Part shown: in pieces, positions 1 through 8,620 of the stretch
Position numbering within the stretch: the first letter of the stretch is position 1
Layout: every line of letters begins with the position of its first letter
Assembly (NCBI RefSeq): GCF_023554105.1
Contig: NZ_JAMJWE010000020.1
Coordinates: 1 to 64,000 of the forward strand
From: Brucella sp. 21LCYQ03
GTDB taxonomy: Bacteria; Pseudomonadota; Alphaproteobacteria; Rhizobiales; Rhizobiaceae
Direction: 5' to 3'
Length of the DNA stretch: 64,000 bases
Position numbers and translations under genes: made by a program
Notes under the pieces: model-generated
Seen by the model: the letters and a program-made list of their open reading frames with translations, nothing else
Database searches by the model: none
What the model was told of the DNA's origin: nothing

Positions 1-49
1 CATGGGTCAATTCTAAATGGAAATATCACCCCAAACTGGGTCAGTTCTC

Positions 50-352
50 AGCGGCAATCAACAAAGAGTCCCGAAGCATCGCCTTATCCAGCGACAGATC
101 TGCAACGATCTGCTTTATTTGGGCATTGCTTCGTCGGGCAATTGATGCACTGGATCAATTGCTTGTCCGGCTTCAATCCTCGAGTTGCCGTAACCGCTAC
201 TTCTCAGATGGCATCAGAGCCGCATATTTCTTACGCCAGTTATAAAACGTGGAATCCCAAATACCGACCTTGCGGCAGACCTCACCAATAGGGATGCTAC
301 CCTCTGCCTGCTTCGAAACAGACGCAATCTGCGCTTCTCAAAACTTCGATGC
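50..352 (-). pseudogene. IS3-family transposase OrfA remnant
   Basis: Read on the minus strand, this stretch gives an OrfA-like helix-turn-helix protein of IS3 elements: a part near the start resembling KASKF-EAQIAS, then SIPIGEVCRKVGIWDSTFYN followed by WRKKYAALMPSE, and later ADLSLDKAMLRDSL, the usual C-terminal conserved block. Several in-frame stops and a frameshift between the HTH part and the ADLSLDK block make it non-functional. No OrfB is visible, so it is a decayed fragment and not a live element. The family is assigned from the motif pattern; the exact subgroup cannot be told. Confidence 0.75.
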
Positions 353-763
353 TTTTATAAAACTCTCTTTCTCCCCGATAAGGAAACATAAGTGAAAAAT
401 TCCAATTCTGAAGGGCATAATTTAACGGCGGGAAGTCACATGTAATGCTCGATCATTATCGCCGTGTAAGTGATAATAGCGGCGTGACATAAAAGATCTT
501 CAATTGAGAGACATTCAAATCGTTAATTCATTCAAATGAATAGCCGATCTATTAACGTTCGTTCTTAGTCCTCTAATATTTTCTTGACATAAGCCATCTA
601 TTTTTGAAGGGAAAGCCTACTCAAAACAAAGTTCTGAAATCACGGTCCCAAAACCCAAAAACATTGCGGTGAGGTTATTATATAATCACTCGTGGAAATC
701 TGCCTTGGACGGAATATATGACTTGAGTTTTGCAGTAAGAAAGTTTAAGTGACGGTTGCAAGT

Positions 764-837
764 TGGGGCGTAGCCAAGTGGTAAGGCACTGGTTTTTGGT
801 ACCGGCACCCCTGGTTCGAATCCAGGCGCCCCAGCCA
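764..837 (+). tRNA. tRNA-Gln (anticodon TTG)
   Basis: A full cloverleaf can be folded. The acceptor stem TGGGGCG pairs with CGCCCCA, the D arm is GCCAAGTGGTAAGGC, and the anticodon stem CTGGT/ACCGG encloses loop TTTTGGT with anticodon TTG at 796-798. The T arm is CCTGG TTCGAAT CCAGG. The discriminator G is followed by an encoded CCA. TTG reads CAA, so the tRNA inserts glutamine. The gene sits between an IS3 remnant and a gene-free stretch, a setting common for integration hot spots, but no duplicated 3' end of this tRNA was found in the window. Confidence 0.96.
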
Positions 838-1674
838 ATATAACTATCCTATGACTTAGTGGTTATGATTACATTTTCAGATATATTGGGGTCATTATTT
901 TATATCCTGAGGATGTCTACCTAATAGTATCACAAATTTGTGGAAGTATAGGTTTTCCCGCAATCAGTCTGTTATGAAAATCCAGATATGACGCGGCGGT
1001 CAAACATCGGATTCGCTATCTTTAGCGGCTTGAAAATATTTTCTGTTGGCATCCGCGTTTTTTGGGACATTTTGTACGCAAGATTGACGCGCGTCATCTT
1101 GCGCCCAGCCTCAAATGATTTGATCATTGATTTGTACGATCGATTTGTTGCTGTTTAAAATTGTAAAAAAACGCGAAGTGCAATATCCTGGAAAAAACGC
1201 GCAAAAGGCTGTTCTAATCCTGAATTACGGGATGAGTGAACAATGAAGAACTTCAGTTCGCTGAATATAATGCGCGAAAGCTGGTTTTCATCATGTCACC
1301 GAGGTGGGGAGCGTCTGACCGCAGCCCGATTGATAAATGCTGTTTGTTGCATTCGGGAATGCGTGAAAAGTTGTTTTACTCTCGTACTGAAACTTCAGAC
1401 TTTGAATGTGTCCTGAATGAAAGGACCACGTTAAGCTGCGCACCAAAAAAGACAAATATGGCAACATTTAACTCTTCATACGGATATCGACTGCATAATC
1501 TATATATTGGATGGTGATCTGATGATTGTTTTAGAATAAGACGTTCGCAAACCATCCGCCAGCTAGCCATCTTTATCTGATGCGCAATTATACAAATCAA
1601 ATGAAATCGGTTTTAAAAGAATGCAAATTCCGATATTCGTGTCACTAAAATGTGATGTTTAACAAGGCTGTGCA
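838..1674. other. Gene-free stretch
   Basis: AT-rich DNA with no ORF that looks coding; the short ORFs at 1236-1517 (plus) and 1376-1600 (minus) overlap each other and resemble no family. The one structure that stands out is a near-perfect inverted repeat at 1080-1100 (AAGATTGACGC / GCGTCATCTT, one extra T). It lacks a T-run, so it is not a good terminator and its role is unknown. Confidence 0.5.
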
Positions 1675-1869
1675 ATGTTTGAGTTTGATGATTCGCGATT
1701 CCGGCCTTTATGGATACGATTGCTGATATCGGGGAGCTGTCTCGCGTGGGCAGCTTTCGAAATTTCGATTGGCGCGGTCGGCTGGGCTATGTTGTTTGGC
1801 GCATTAGGACTTTGGTCTGCTTTTCGTTTTTTTGTAACTTATGATCCTGATAAGACTAAGCAGGACTAA
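1675..1869 (+). CDS. Small two-helix membrane protein, DUF3329-like
   Basis: A 64-residue protein with a short polar start (FEFDDSRFRPLWIR), then two hydrophobic segments at about residues 15-34 and 36-53, and a charged tail ending in KTKQD. The FxxxxFRPLWIR opening followed by two helices resembles the small rhizobial proteins annotated DUF3329; function is unknown. An AAGG about 7 bases before the ATG serves as ribosome-binding site, and a strong hairpin terminator lies about 65 bases downstream, so the gene is probably a monocistronic unit. Short length keeps confidence moderate. Confidence 0.6.
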   Translation: MFEFDDSRFRPLWIRLLISGSCLAWAAFEISIGAVGWAMLFGALGLWSAFRFFVTYDPDKTKQD

Positions 1870-1932
1870 AACAATCGCTGCGCCGCTTGTCATAGCGCTG
1901 CGTTGATAAAGTTAATATAATACTTGCTGAGG

Positions 1933-1958
1933 AGAGCGAGTTTTCGACTCGCTCTTTT
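1933..1958 (+). terminator. Rho-independent terminator after small membrane protein
   Basis: A perfect 9-bp stem AGAGCGAGT / ACTCGCTCT with a 5-base loop runs into TTTT. It lies downstream of the 64-residue membrane protein. The 280 bases that follow, up to fbp, are AT-rich and hold no other gene; the fbp promoter should be there but no clear -35/-10 pair was fixed. Confidence 0.8.
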
Positions 1959-2237
1959 GCTTTCTGAGCGCATGTCGTGCCTGAAAATGACGTCGCATAT
2001 CCGTAATTAACATGATTTTAAAACACTATATCACATTTCAATCGTTATAATGTTATTGGGATTATTGTTATGATCTCAAAACGGTGTTACGTCCGGCATG
2101 TCTCAGCCCAATAAGGGCGTGTCTTAAAGACATCTGCATGGAGATTGCCAGTAAATGAATTCCGCTTCCCCCGCCTTTAACAAAACCCAGCGTGCAGTCC
2201 GCATGCCACAAACGCAGCTTCTTCGGGAGCAGGGCGA

Positions 2238-3266
2238 ATGACAATGGTAGGTAATTACGCGCCGCTCGTTTTGGCTGGCGATACAGATGTTATCAATCTG
2301 CAATCTGTTGGCGAATATCTCGATACATGGGCAGGCAAAGATCACTTGCGCCTCGCAACAAGCGATGTGATCAAGGCAATTCTGGCTGGATCGGGTCGTC
2401 TCGCTGGTCGCATCGCGCGCGGCTCGCTTCCGGGTAATCCGGGTAAGCTGGTTGGCGTTAATAGCGATTCTGATCAGCAGAAGAGCATCGATGTCGGTTC
2501 GCATAATCTCTTCGTAGAACTGCTGATTGCGGCGGGCGCTGCGTCGGTGCTGTCTGAAGAGGCCGAGCTTCCGGTTCCGGGCAAGGCGGATGGTCTGGTT
2601 GCCGTCGCAATCGACCCGCTCGATGGTTCGGGCAATGTCGGCCTTGGTGCGCCGCTTGGCACTATTTTCTCGATTTTTCCCGCAGATGTTGATGAGCCTT
2701 TCTTGCAGCCCGGCAATCGCCAGATTGCGGCTGGTTATGTATCGTTTGGCAATTCGGTTGACCTCGCGCTCTCGGTTGGCGAAGGCGTGATTTTTGCGAC
2801 GCTTGATCCGGTCAGTGGTATTTTCCAGATCACGCGGGAAAATGTGATGCTGCCTGAGCGCACCTCCGATCTCGCATATAATGCTTCTGTTTATCGTCAT
2901 TTGTCGGCCGGAATGAAAGCCTATGTTGACGATTGCTATAACGGCAAGGACGGCCCGCGCGGGCGCAATTTCAACATGCGCTGGCTGGGTGCAGCTGTCG
3001 GCGACATGCATCGCATCATGCAGCGCGGCGGCATCTTCTTCTACGTGGACGATTCGCGTCCGGGTTATGAAAAAGGCCGTCTGCGCCTTGTTTATGAAGC
3101 TAATCCAATTGCTTTCCTCAGCCAGCAGGCTGGTGGCAAGGCGACCAATGGTTCCACACCGATCCTCGATATTATTCCTGAAACCTATCACGAGCGCAGC
3201 GCGCTGGTGTTTGGCGTTGCGGAAGAAGTCGATGTTCTCGGCGAATATTACGCGCGTTCGCTCTAG
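2238..3266 (+). CDS. fbp: Fructose-1,6-bisphosphatase, class I
   Basis: 342 residues, the usual length for class I FBPase, which removes the 1-phosphate of fructose 1,6-bisphosphate in the cytoplasm. The family metal/phosphate signature is seen as VLSEE (about residues 105-109) followed by IDPLDGSGNVGLGAPLGTIF (about 123-142), with Asp and Glu metal ligands intact; the substrate-phosphate region (NMRWLGAAVGDMHRI, RLRLVYEANPIAFLSQQAGG) is also present. The ATG at 2238 follows GGGAGCAGGGCG. It precedes a class II aldolase across an 80-base gap that contains a palindromic repeat, so the two are probably one operon. Next to the erythritol genes it would return triose phosphate to fructose 6-phosphate during growth on tetroses; that link is inference. 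It may also act on sedoheptulose bisphosphate. Confidence 0.93.
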   Translation: MTMVGNYAPLVLAGDTDVINLQSVGEYLDTWAGKDHLRLATSDVIKAILAGSGRLAGRIARGSLPGNPGKLVGVNSDSDQQKSIDVGSHNLFVELLIAAGAASVLSEEAELPVPGKADGLVAVAIDPLDGSGNVGLGAPLGTIFSIFPADVDEPFLQPGNRQIAAGYVSFGNSVDLALSVGEGVIFATLDPVSGIFQITRENVMLPERTSDLAYNASVYRHLSAGMKAYVDDCYNGKDGPRGRNFNMRWLGAAVGDMHRIMQRGGIFFYVDDSRPGYEKGRLRLVYEANPIAFLSQQAGGKATNGSTPILDIIPETYHERSALVFGVAEEVDVLGEYYARSL

Positions 3267-3280
3267 TTCTTTATTTCTAC

Positions 3281-3326
3281 GCATGTCGTCATCGGAAAAC
3301 CGGTTCCCACTTTTCCGCGACATGCT
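3281..3326. repeat. Palindromic intergenic repeat, copy 1
   Basis: A roughly 45-base imperfect palindrome starting GCATGTCG and ending CGACATGC around a core CGGAAAACCGGTTCCCA. The same unit recurs at 8575-8620 and 45630-45674, and diverged relatives occur at 14672-14772, 32055-32101 and 35515-35561. All are intergenic. It resembles the short mosaic palindromes known from Rhizobiales genomes. Here it lies between fbp and the aldolase gene. Confidence 0.85.
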
Positions 3327-3346
3327 CTAATTAGGAGGAAACTCAG

Positions 3347-4411
3347 ATGGCACGTATTACGCTCCGTCAATTGCTCGACCACGCTGCTGAACATAGCTAT
3401 GGCGTACCGGCTTTCAACATCAACAACATGGAACAGGCGCTGGCCATTATGGAAGCAGCCGACGCCACCAATGCGCCGGTTATCCTTCAGGCATCGCGCG
3501 GTGCGCGTTCCTATGCAAATGATATTATGCTCCGTCACATGATGGATGCGGTAACCGAGATCTACCCGCATATCCCGGTTTGCGTGCATCTTGATCATGG
3601 CAATGAAGCAGCTACCTGCATGACCGCAATTCAGGCTGGCTTCACCTCCGTCATGATGGATGGTTCGCTCAAGGCTGACGGCAAAACTCCTGCAGATTGG
3701 GATTATAACGTCTCTGTTACGCGTCAGGTCAGCGAAATGTCCCATCTTGGTGGCATCTCGGTTGAAGGCGAGCTTGGTGTGCTTGGTTCGCTTGAAACCG
3801 GCATGGGTGAAGCAGAAGACGGTCACGGTGCAGAAGGTCAGCTTTCGCATGACCAACTTCTGACAGACCCGGATGAAGCTGTGAAATTTGTTCGCGAAAC
3901 CAAGGTCGATGCGCTTGCAATCGCTATGGGCACTTCGCACGGCGCTTACAAGTTCAGCCGTAAACCTGATGGTTCTGTGCTTGCCATGAACGTGATTGAA
4001 GAAATTCATCGTAAGCTGCCAAACACGCATCTTGTGATGCATGGCTCGTCTTCGGTGCCGGAAGATTTGCAGGAAATCATCAACAAGTATGGCGGCAAGA
4101 TGAAGCCAACCTGGGGTGTGCCTGTTGAAGAAATCCAGCGCGGTATCAAGCATGGCGTGCGCAAGATCAACATCGACACCGATAACCGCATGGCATTGAC
4201 GGGCCAAATCCGTCGCGTGTTGCAGGAAGACCCAAGTGAATTCGATCCGCGTAAGTATCTCAAGCCGGCAATGGCTGCGATGACTAAGCTTTGCAAGGAT
4301 CGCTTTGAGCAGTTCGGCACTGCTGGTCATGCTCAGTCAATTCGTCCAATCCCGCTGTCGGATATGGCAAAGCGTTATCGCGATGGTTCGCTGGACCCAA
4401 AGTTCAGCTAA
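3347..4411 (+). CDS. fba: Fructose-bisphosphate aldolase, class II (Calvin-type)
   Basis: 354 residues, typical of the long class II zinc aldolases. They cleave or form fructose 1,6-bisphosphate, and in this subtype often sedoheptulose 1,7-bisphosphate from erythrose 4-phosphate and dihydroxyacetone phosphate. Zinc-site motifs are intact: [10 protein letters not shown] (about 79-88), GISVEGELG (about 130-138), [11 protein letters not shown] (about 228-238) and [10 protein letters not shown] perfect AGGAGG precedes the ATG. It shares an operon with fbp and ends at a strong bidirectional terminator facing eryI. Its position beside the erythritol genes fits disposal of erythrose 4-phosphate, the end product of that pathway. 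Confidence 0.94.
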   Translation: MARITLRQLLDHAAEHSYGVPAFNINNMEQALAIMEAADATNAPVILQASRGARSYANDIMLRHMMDAVTEIYPHIPVCVHLDHGNEAATCMTAIQAGFTSVMMDGSLKADGKTPADWDYNVSVTRQVSEMSHLGGISVEGELGVLGSLETGMGEAEDGHGAEGQLSHDQLLTDPDEAVKFVRETKVDALAIAMGTSHGAYKFSRKPDGSVLAMNVIEEIHRKLPNTHLVMHGSSSVPEDLQEIINKYGGKMKPTWGVPVEEIQRGIKHGVRKINIDTDNRMALTGQIRRVLQEDPSEFDPRKYLKPAMAAMTKLCKDRFEQFGTAGHAQSIRPIPLSDMAKRYRDGSLDPKFS

Positions 4412-4431
4412 AAGCTGGGCAAGACTTTAAT

Positions 4432-4463
4432 AAAAAAGCGGCGGGGAAACCCGCCGCTTTTTT
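4432..4463. terminator. Bidirectional terminator between fba and eryI
   Basis: Stem AGCGGCGGG / CCCGCCGCT with a GAAA tetraloop, flanked by an A-run on the left and a T-run on the right, so it can stop transcripts from both sides. It separates the convergent fbp-fba and deoR-eryH-eryI units. Confidence 0.9.
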
Positions 4464-4483
4464 GTTTTCAAGAGATTAGGCGA

Positions 4484-4939
4484 TCAGCACTTGTTGTACT
4501 TGGCGTCAACTTCGTTGATCGCATCAACATTGCCAGCCGAACGGCCCTTTTCGTCAAATGTCTGTGCAAGGAATGCATCAGCGATGGTCTTAGCAACTTC
4601 CGAACCGATAACGCGTGCGCCCATGGTGATGATCTGCGCGTTGTTGGAAAGTGCTGCACGCTCTGCCGAATAGGTGTCGTGCGTCAGCGCTGCGCGGATG
4701 CCTGGAACCTTGTTGGCTGCAATGCAAACACCGATGCCGGTGCCGCAAACCAGAATAGCGCGGTCATAGGTGCCGTCGAGAACGGCGGATGCAACGCGGT
4801 CCGAGAGGTTTGCGTAGAATGTGTCTGCGCCAGCATCCGTGCGGGAGATTTCGGACACTTCAAAACGATCTTTCAGATAATCTGCAAGAACCTTGGCCAG
4901 ACCTTCGCCAGCGCTATCGCCTGCTACTGCTACTTTCAT
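4484..4939 (-). CDS. eryI: D-erythrulose-4-phosphate isomerase (RpiB family)
   Basis: 151 residues of the RpiB/LacAB family. In Brucella the orthologue in this position converts D-erythrulose 4-phosphate to D-erythrose 4-phosphate, the last step of erythritol breakdown. Family marks are the active-site Cys in [15 protein letters not shown] (about residues 62-76), [20 protein letters not shown] with the catalytic His/Asp region, and GDSAGEG near the start where classical RpiB has a DHAG-type motif. The ATG follows AAGGAG. The gene is 11 bases after eryH in the same transcript. The specific tetrose activity rests on gene context; ribose-5-phosphate isomerase activity is also possible. Confidence 0.9.
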   Translation of the reverse strand: MKVAVAGDSAGEGLAKVLADYLKDRFEVSEISRTDAGADTFYANLSDRVASAVLDGTYDRAILVCGTGIGVCIAANKVPGIRAALTHDTYSAERAALSNNAQIITMGARVIGSEVAKTIADAFLAQTFDEKGRSAGNVDAINEVDAKYNKC

Positions 4940-4950
4940 GATAATGCTCC

Positions 4951-5721
4951 TTAATTAGCTTTGATGGTTTTGGCGCATTTCGCCAGAATGTCGAGATAGC
5001 CTTCCACGTTCCATGCCGAACGGCCAATGAACAGGCCATCGATATGCGGGCAGGCAATGAGTTCTTCGCAATTGCCGGGATTGACCGAGCCGCCATAGAG
5101 ACATGGCACGCGACGGCCGAGGATGCCTTCAGCAACAGCAATAATTTCAGCCTGTCGGGCATCTGCGTAATCTGCCGAGGCTGGAATGCCGTTTTCGCCA
5201 ATCGCCCAGACTGGCTCGTAGGCAAACAGGATTTCGGCTTTCTTCTGTTCATCCGAAAGCTTAGAAAGTGCGCCGCGCACTTCTTTTGCTAACACTTCCG
5301 CAGCGCGTCCGCTTTCGCGATCTTCGAGCGTTTCGCCAATGCAGATCAGTGGGATCAGGCCGTTGCGAACGGCTGCTTCAACCTTGAGACCAACAGTTTC
5401 GTTGGTTTCGCCAAAGTTTGCGCGGCGTTCGGAATGGCCAAGCTCAACGATGTCGAGGTTGCAATCCTTCAGCATCAGCGGCGAAATTTCGCCAGTCCAT
5501 GCGCCCTGATCAGCCCAGTGCATGTTCTGCGCACCAACTTTGACCGATGTATCGGCCAAAATGTCTTTGACTTCACGAACATAAGTAAAGGGTGGAATGA
5601 CAAAGCGCTGAATATCCGCTGAACGATCGCCATCGGCTTCTTTCAGCTTTTCTGCAAAAACGCGGGCTTCGGCCAGCGTCTTGTTCATTTTCCAGCTCGT
5701 ACCTACCCAGAATTTGGACAT
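4951..5721 (-). CDS. eryH: L-erythrulose-1-phosphate isomerase (TpiA2)
   Basis: 256 residues with the triosephosphate-isomerase fold. In Brucella this second TpiA converts L-erythrulose 1-phosphate to D-erythrulose 4-phosphate. Catalytic Lys (VGTSWKMNK), His ([13 protein letters not shown]) and Glu ([10 protein letters not shown]) are all present, as is the phosphate loop [10 protein letters not shown]. The Asn normally two residues before the Lys (GNWK in true TIMs) is replaced by Ser, which may suit the longer ketose substrate. It lies between the DeoR gene and eryI. If the apionate operon makes L-erythrulose 1-phosphate, this enzyme would be the entry point. Confidence 0.92.
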   Translation of the reverse strand: MSKFWVGTSWKMNKTLAEARVFAEKLKEADGDRSADIQRFVIPPFTYVREVKDILADTSVKVGAQNMHWADQGAWTGEISPLMLKDCNLDIVELGHSERRANFGETNETVGLKVEAAVRNGLIPLICIGETLEDRESGRAAEVLAKEVRGALSKLSDEQKKAEILFAYEPVWAIGENGIPASADYADARQAEIIAVAEGILGRRVPCLYGGSVNPGNCEELIACPHIDGLFIGRSAWNVEGYLDILAKCAKTIKAN

Positions 5722-5765
5722 GCTCGAATGCTCTTTCTGCTTGTGTAAATGCGGTTCCGCAGAAA

Positions 5766-6527
5766 CTATTCTGCGATTGTTAGTTTAATACCGGCTGGCT
5801 CCAGATCGGCGACGAGTGCATCACCGGGAGACTGATCGGTGATGATGGCGTCGAAGTCACCAAGATCGGCCATGACATGAAGTGCCGTGCGCCTAAAACG
5901 CTGGTGATTGACCAGCAGGCACGTGCGTGTTGCCGATGCAGTCATGGCGCGTTTGGTGCGAACGACATTTTCATCCATGTGATAGACGAGGCGTCCATTG
6001 ACCGCAGGCGCGGAAATGAAGGCAAAATCTGCACTGAGCTTGGAGAGTGCCTCTTCGGTCAGAAGGCCAAAGAAAGCATTGAATTTTGCCGAGAAAACGC
6101 CGCCCAGCGCGATTAGGTTAATACCCGCTTCGCCTTTGAGATTCTCGATGATCACTGCATTGTTGGTGATTACTGTCAGCGGGCGTTTTTCAACCAACAT
6201 GCTGCCAAGAACTGCTGCCGTTGAACCGTCATTGATCATCACGGTCATGCCGGGCTCAATCAACTCAAGGGCTGCACGACCCATCTGAATTTTGGCTTCA
6301 TTGTCCTGCTGGACGCGAAAACGAAAATCGCTTTCAAACTGCGAGCCGGGATCCATCGTCGCGCCGCCGCGAACTTTGCGCAACACGCCAGATTCTTCGA
6401 GCGAGTCCAGATCGCGATGAATTGTCATTTTTGAAACAGCAAAACGATCAGCAAGATCATCCAGATCAACTGCATGATTTTCAATCAGCAGATTGATGAT
6501 CGCCTGTCTTCTTTCGTCGCGTTTCAC
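5766..6527 (-). CDS. DeoR-family repressor of eryH-eryI
   Basis: 253 residues. An N-terminal DeoR helix-turn-helix (RRQAIINLLIENHAVDLDDL, then ADRFAVSKMTIHRDLD) is followed by the sugar-phosphate sensing domain (MTVMINDGSTAAVLGSML, LTVITNNAVI, ALGGVFSAKFNAFFG, CLLVNHQRF). The frame is open further upstream only from a TTG at 6566; I chose the GTG at 6527, which has GGAA before it and begins the family's usual KRDERRQ. It heads deoR-eryH-eryI, and an inverted repeat at 6574-6616 just upstream is the likely operator. The inducer is probably a tetrose or tetrulose phosphate, by inference. Confidence 0.88.
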   Translation of the reverse strand: MKRDERRQAIINLLIENHAVDLDDLADRFAVSKMTIHRDLDSLEESGVLRKVRGGATMDPGSQFESDFRFRVQQDNEAKIQMGRAALELIEPGMTVMINDGSTAAVLGSMLVEKRPLTVITNNAVIIENLKGEAGINLIALGGVFSAKFNAFFGLLTEEALSKLSADFAFISAPAVNGRLVYHMDENVVRTKRAMTASATRTCLLVNHQRFRRTALHVMADLGDFDAIITDQSPGDALVADLEPAGIKLTIAE

Positions 6528-6573
6528 GAAAATTCCGATCTCAAAGCGTGGTTGCTTATGGAGCAAGCTTAAA

Positions 6574-6616
6574 TCACAAAATCACATAATAATCCATATA
6601 AAATGTTATTTTGTGA
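6574..6616. promoter_or_regulatory. Candidate DeoR operator
   Basis: Inverted repeat TCACAAAAT (6574-6582) and ATTTTGTGA (6608-6616), plus a direct TCACA copy right beside the left arm. It lies between eryD and the deoR-eryH-eryI genes, directly upstream of deoR. The arrangement fits autorepression by the DeoR protein. The assignment is based on position and symmetry only. Confidence 0.5.
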
Positions 6617-6639
6617 TGTTTTGTTGAGTGAGGCTCGAA

Positions 6640-7575
6640 TTACTCCACAAGGGCTTTTGCAGTGCGCTCATCGGTGATCAGCCCATAAAGACGCCCGCTT
6701 TTGAGAACCGCGCGAATAGCTTCGGCTTTTGAAAGACCGCCAGCCAGACCGATGATGCGGCTCATATCAGCGTTTTCGACGGATGCGGCAATGGTGCGGG
6801 CTGTCAGCTTGGTATCAAGACGCGTGCCATTCTTATCAAAGAAGTGACCGAGCATTTCACCGACTGCACCATATTCAGCAATCTCTTCCATCTCAGCCAA
6901 ATCAATCACGCCCGATGTGACGAGCTGTGCATGGGCATCAACGGTGCCGATACCAACGATTTTCAGTTCCGCGCGGCAACCCATGTCAAAAACGGTTGTG
7001 ACGCCCTTTTGAGCGAGCAGCACTTCGCGGTCTTCTGCGGTATTAGCAAAGAAAGGCACCGGCATCACGTAGGCGGGTCTGCCGGTCTTCTCAGCAATGC
7101 GGTGCATCACGTCATGCGGGTTGGCGGCAAAATTTCGCGTCAAGCCACCGAGCAGCGAAACGAACTCCAAATCCTTAGCGGTCACGCGTGGCATGTGGCT
7201 AACCGCCGCCGAAAGCGTGCGGCCATGGCCGAGGCCGATCACTTCATGGTCGCCATGTTCAATCTCACGGCGCAGAAATTCCGCACCAGCATTGCCCAAT
7301 GAGAGCAGGGGTAGGGCGTCTTCGCCAAGATCGGGTGCGACCTCGCAATATTCGAGGTTATATTTTTCGGCGAGTTGGTTCTCGAGGTCGATACATTCGG
7401 AAATATCGCCGTCGATGGTCACTTTAACCGCGCCATCTGCAACGGCCTTTGCGATCAATCGATGTGCTTTCACGGAAGGTAGTCCCAGCCGTTTTGCAAC
7501 GGCTGATTGGGTCATTCCGCCAATAAAGTGAAGCCAGGCCGCACGAAGGGCTAAGGAATCCTCTGCATCTGCCAT
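6640..7575 (-). CDS. eryD: EryD, erythritol operon repressor (SorC/DeoR family)
   Basis: 311 residues: a short N-terminal helix-turn-helix (GGMTQSAVAKRLGLPSVKAH, about 19-38) and a long C-terminal sugar-binding domain of the SorC family (EVIGLGHGRTLSAAVSHMP, RIAEKTGRPAYVMPVPF, AELKIVGIGTVD). In Brucella EryD represses eryABCD and is relieved by erythritol. It is the last gene of the eryABCD transcript, 42 bases after eryC. The palindromes at 11918-11950 upstream of eryA are plausible binding sites. No truncation is seen. Confidence 0.93.
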   Translation of the reverse strand: MADAEDSLALRAAWLHFIGGMTQSAVAKRLGLPSVKAHRLIAKAVADGAVKVTIDGDISECIDLENQLAEKYNLEYCEVAPDLGEDALPLLSLGNAGAEFLRREIEHGDHEVIGLGHGRTLSAAVSHMPRVTAKDLEFVSLLGGLTRNFAANPHDVMHRIAEKTGRPAYVMPVPFFANTAEDREVLLAQKGVTTVFDMGCRAELKIVGIGTVDAHAQLVTSGVIDLAEMEEIAEYGAVGEMLGHFFDKNGTRLDTKLTARTIAASVENADMSRIIGLAGGLSKAEAIRAVLKSGRLYGLITDERTAKALVE

Positions 7576-7617
7576 TTTTATGCTGCCTGCTCCCGATTCT
7601 TTATTGTTTTCTTGTGG

Positions 7618-8550
7618 TTATATTTTCAAATCTCCAGTGCCGGTGTCAATGTGCGGCGCCCAGAAGGCCACACTTTCCGCAATCTGTGGAATGACTTCGC
7701 GGTCGTTCGGATCACGTTCCTTAAACGACAACTCAAGGCAAATTTCATTGTCCACTGCGCCACCTTCGGCAAAAGCTTTCAGCAACGGTTCTGGCTGAAT
7801 CCGGCCCTTGGCGTTGAATGCAGCCGTGAAAGGACGGTGACCGCCCTTATCCATAAGGCTTTGCTTGATGTGAATGATTGGCGATACTTTTGGCACCGCA
7901 CGCGCCCATGCATATGGGTCAAAATCATCGGGGTTCGATGAGGTAACATCGCCATGATCAATGTCGGCCATCATCCACATCGGGATTGCCATATTGGCTG
8001 CCGTCAAACGATCCTGAAGCTTGATGCTTTCAGCGATTGTATCGCCAAATTCACGACCAATACTCATTGGCTCCCAGAAAACATAATCAAGACCAGCACC
8101 GGCAGCATGTTCGGCAACCTCTGCCCAGCAGTGGATAGCGATCTTGATCAGCTCTTCGCGGCGTTCAGGATTGTCAAAATCCTTATAGGTGAAAATCGCA
8201 AACTGTGTGCCGACGGACTTTCCGCCGAGATCGCCGATAATATCGGCAAATGTTTTGAACCAGTCGACATAATAGCGGCGCACATCTGCATCTGGATGGC
8301 CGAAGTGGTTGAGGCGACCATAAGGACCCGTCATGCCAGACGTCACGCGAACGCCAGTGCGCTGTAATGCCTTGTCCATGTCGCGGGTGAGGCGGCGAAT
8401 GGTCGAAGCCTGCCAGCTCGGATTGATGAACTCGTGCGTCAGCTGCAAATCACGCAGGCGTAGATCGCGTGCAACGGTTTCAATCAGATCATCCGGCTCT
8501 GCAAAGCGATTTACAAGCGGATTGGTGTTTAGTGAAAGCGTAAGAGCCAT
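7618..8550 (-). CDS. eryC: D-erythrulose-1-phosphate 3-epimerase
   Basis: 310 residues of the xylose-isomerase-like TIM-barrel family. In Brucella EryC interconverts D- and L-erythrulose 1-phosphate, third step of erythritol catabolism. Seen motifs are LDYVFWEPMSIGRE (metal-ligand Glu), MADIDHGDVTSSNPDDFDP, PIIHIKQS and NEICLELSFKERDP. The open frame runs upstream to 8604, but those extra 18 codons are encoded by a palindromic repeat and linker, so I start at the ATG at 8550, which has GAGGA before it and opens MALTLSLNTNPL. It lies between eryB and eryD. Confidence 0.92.
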   Translation of the reverse strand: MALTLSLNTNPLVNRFAEPDDLIETVARDLRLRDLQLTHEFINPSWQASTIRRLTRDMDKALQRTGVRVTSGMTGPYGRLNHFGHPDADVRRYYVDWFKTFADIIGDLGGKSVGTQFAIFTYKDFDNPERREELIKIAIHCWAEVAEHAAGAGLDYVFWEPMSIGREFGDTIAESIKLQDRLTAANMAIPMWMMADIDHGDVTSSNPDDFDPYAWARAVPKVSPIIHIKQSLMDKGGHRPFTAAFNAKGRIQPEPLLKAFAEGGAVDNEICLELSFKERDPNDREVIPQIAESVAFWAPHIDTGTGDLKI

Positions 8551-8574
8551 CGTATCCTCGATTGTACTACAAAA

Positions 8575-8620
8575 GCATGTCGTTATCGGAAAACCGGTTC
8601 CCACTTTTCCGCGACATGCT
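8575..8620. repeat. Palindromic intergenic repeat, copy 2
   Basis: Nearly identical to the copy at 3281: GCATGTCGTTATCGG at the start, an ACCGGTTCCC core and CGACATGCT at the end. It fills the gap between eryB and eryC and ends at the eryB stop codon. Such hairpins inside an operon could stabilise or trim the mRNA; that is inference. Confidence 0.87.

Noticed and set aside
1236-1517. 93-residue ORF in the gap before the small membrane protein
   Set aside because: It overlaps an equally long minus-strand ORF, has no recognisable motif and no good ribosome-binding site.
2124-3323. Long minus-strand ORF opposite fbp (399 codons)
   Set aside because: It is the antisense of a clear fructose-bisphosphatase, is rich in unlikely residues and includes the palindromic repeat.
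8551-8604. N-terminal extension of EryC
   Set aside because: The extra codons come from a palindromic repeat; the downstream ATG has a proper ribosome-binding site.
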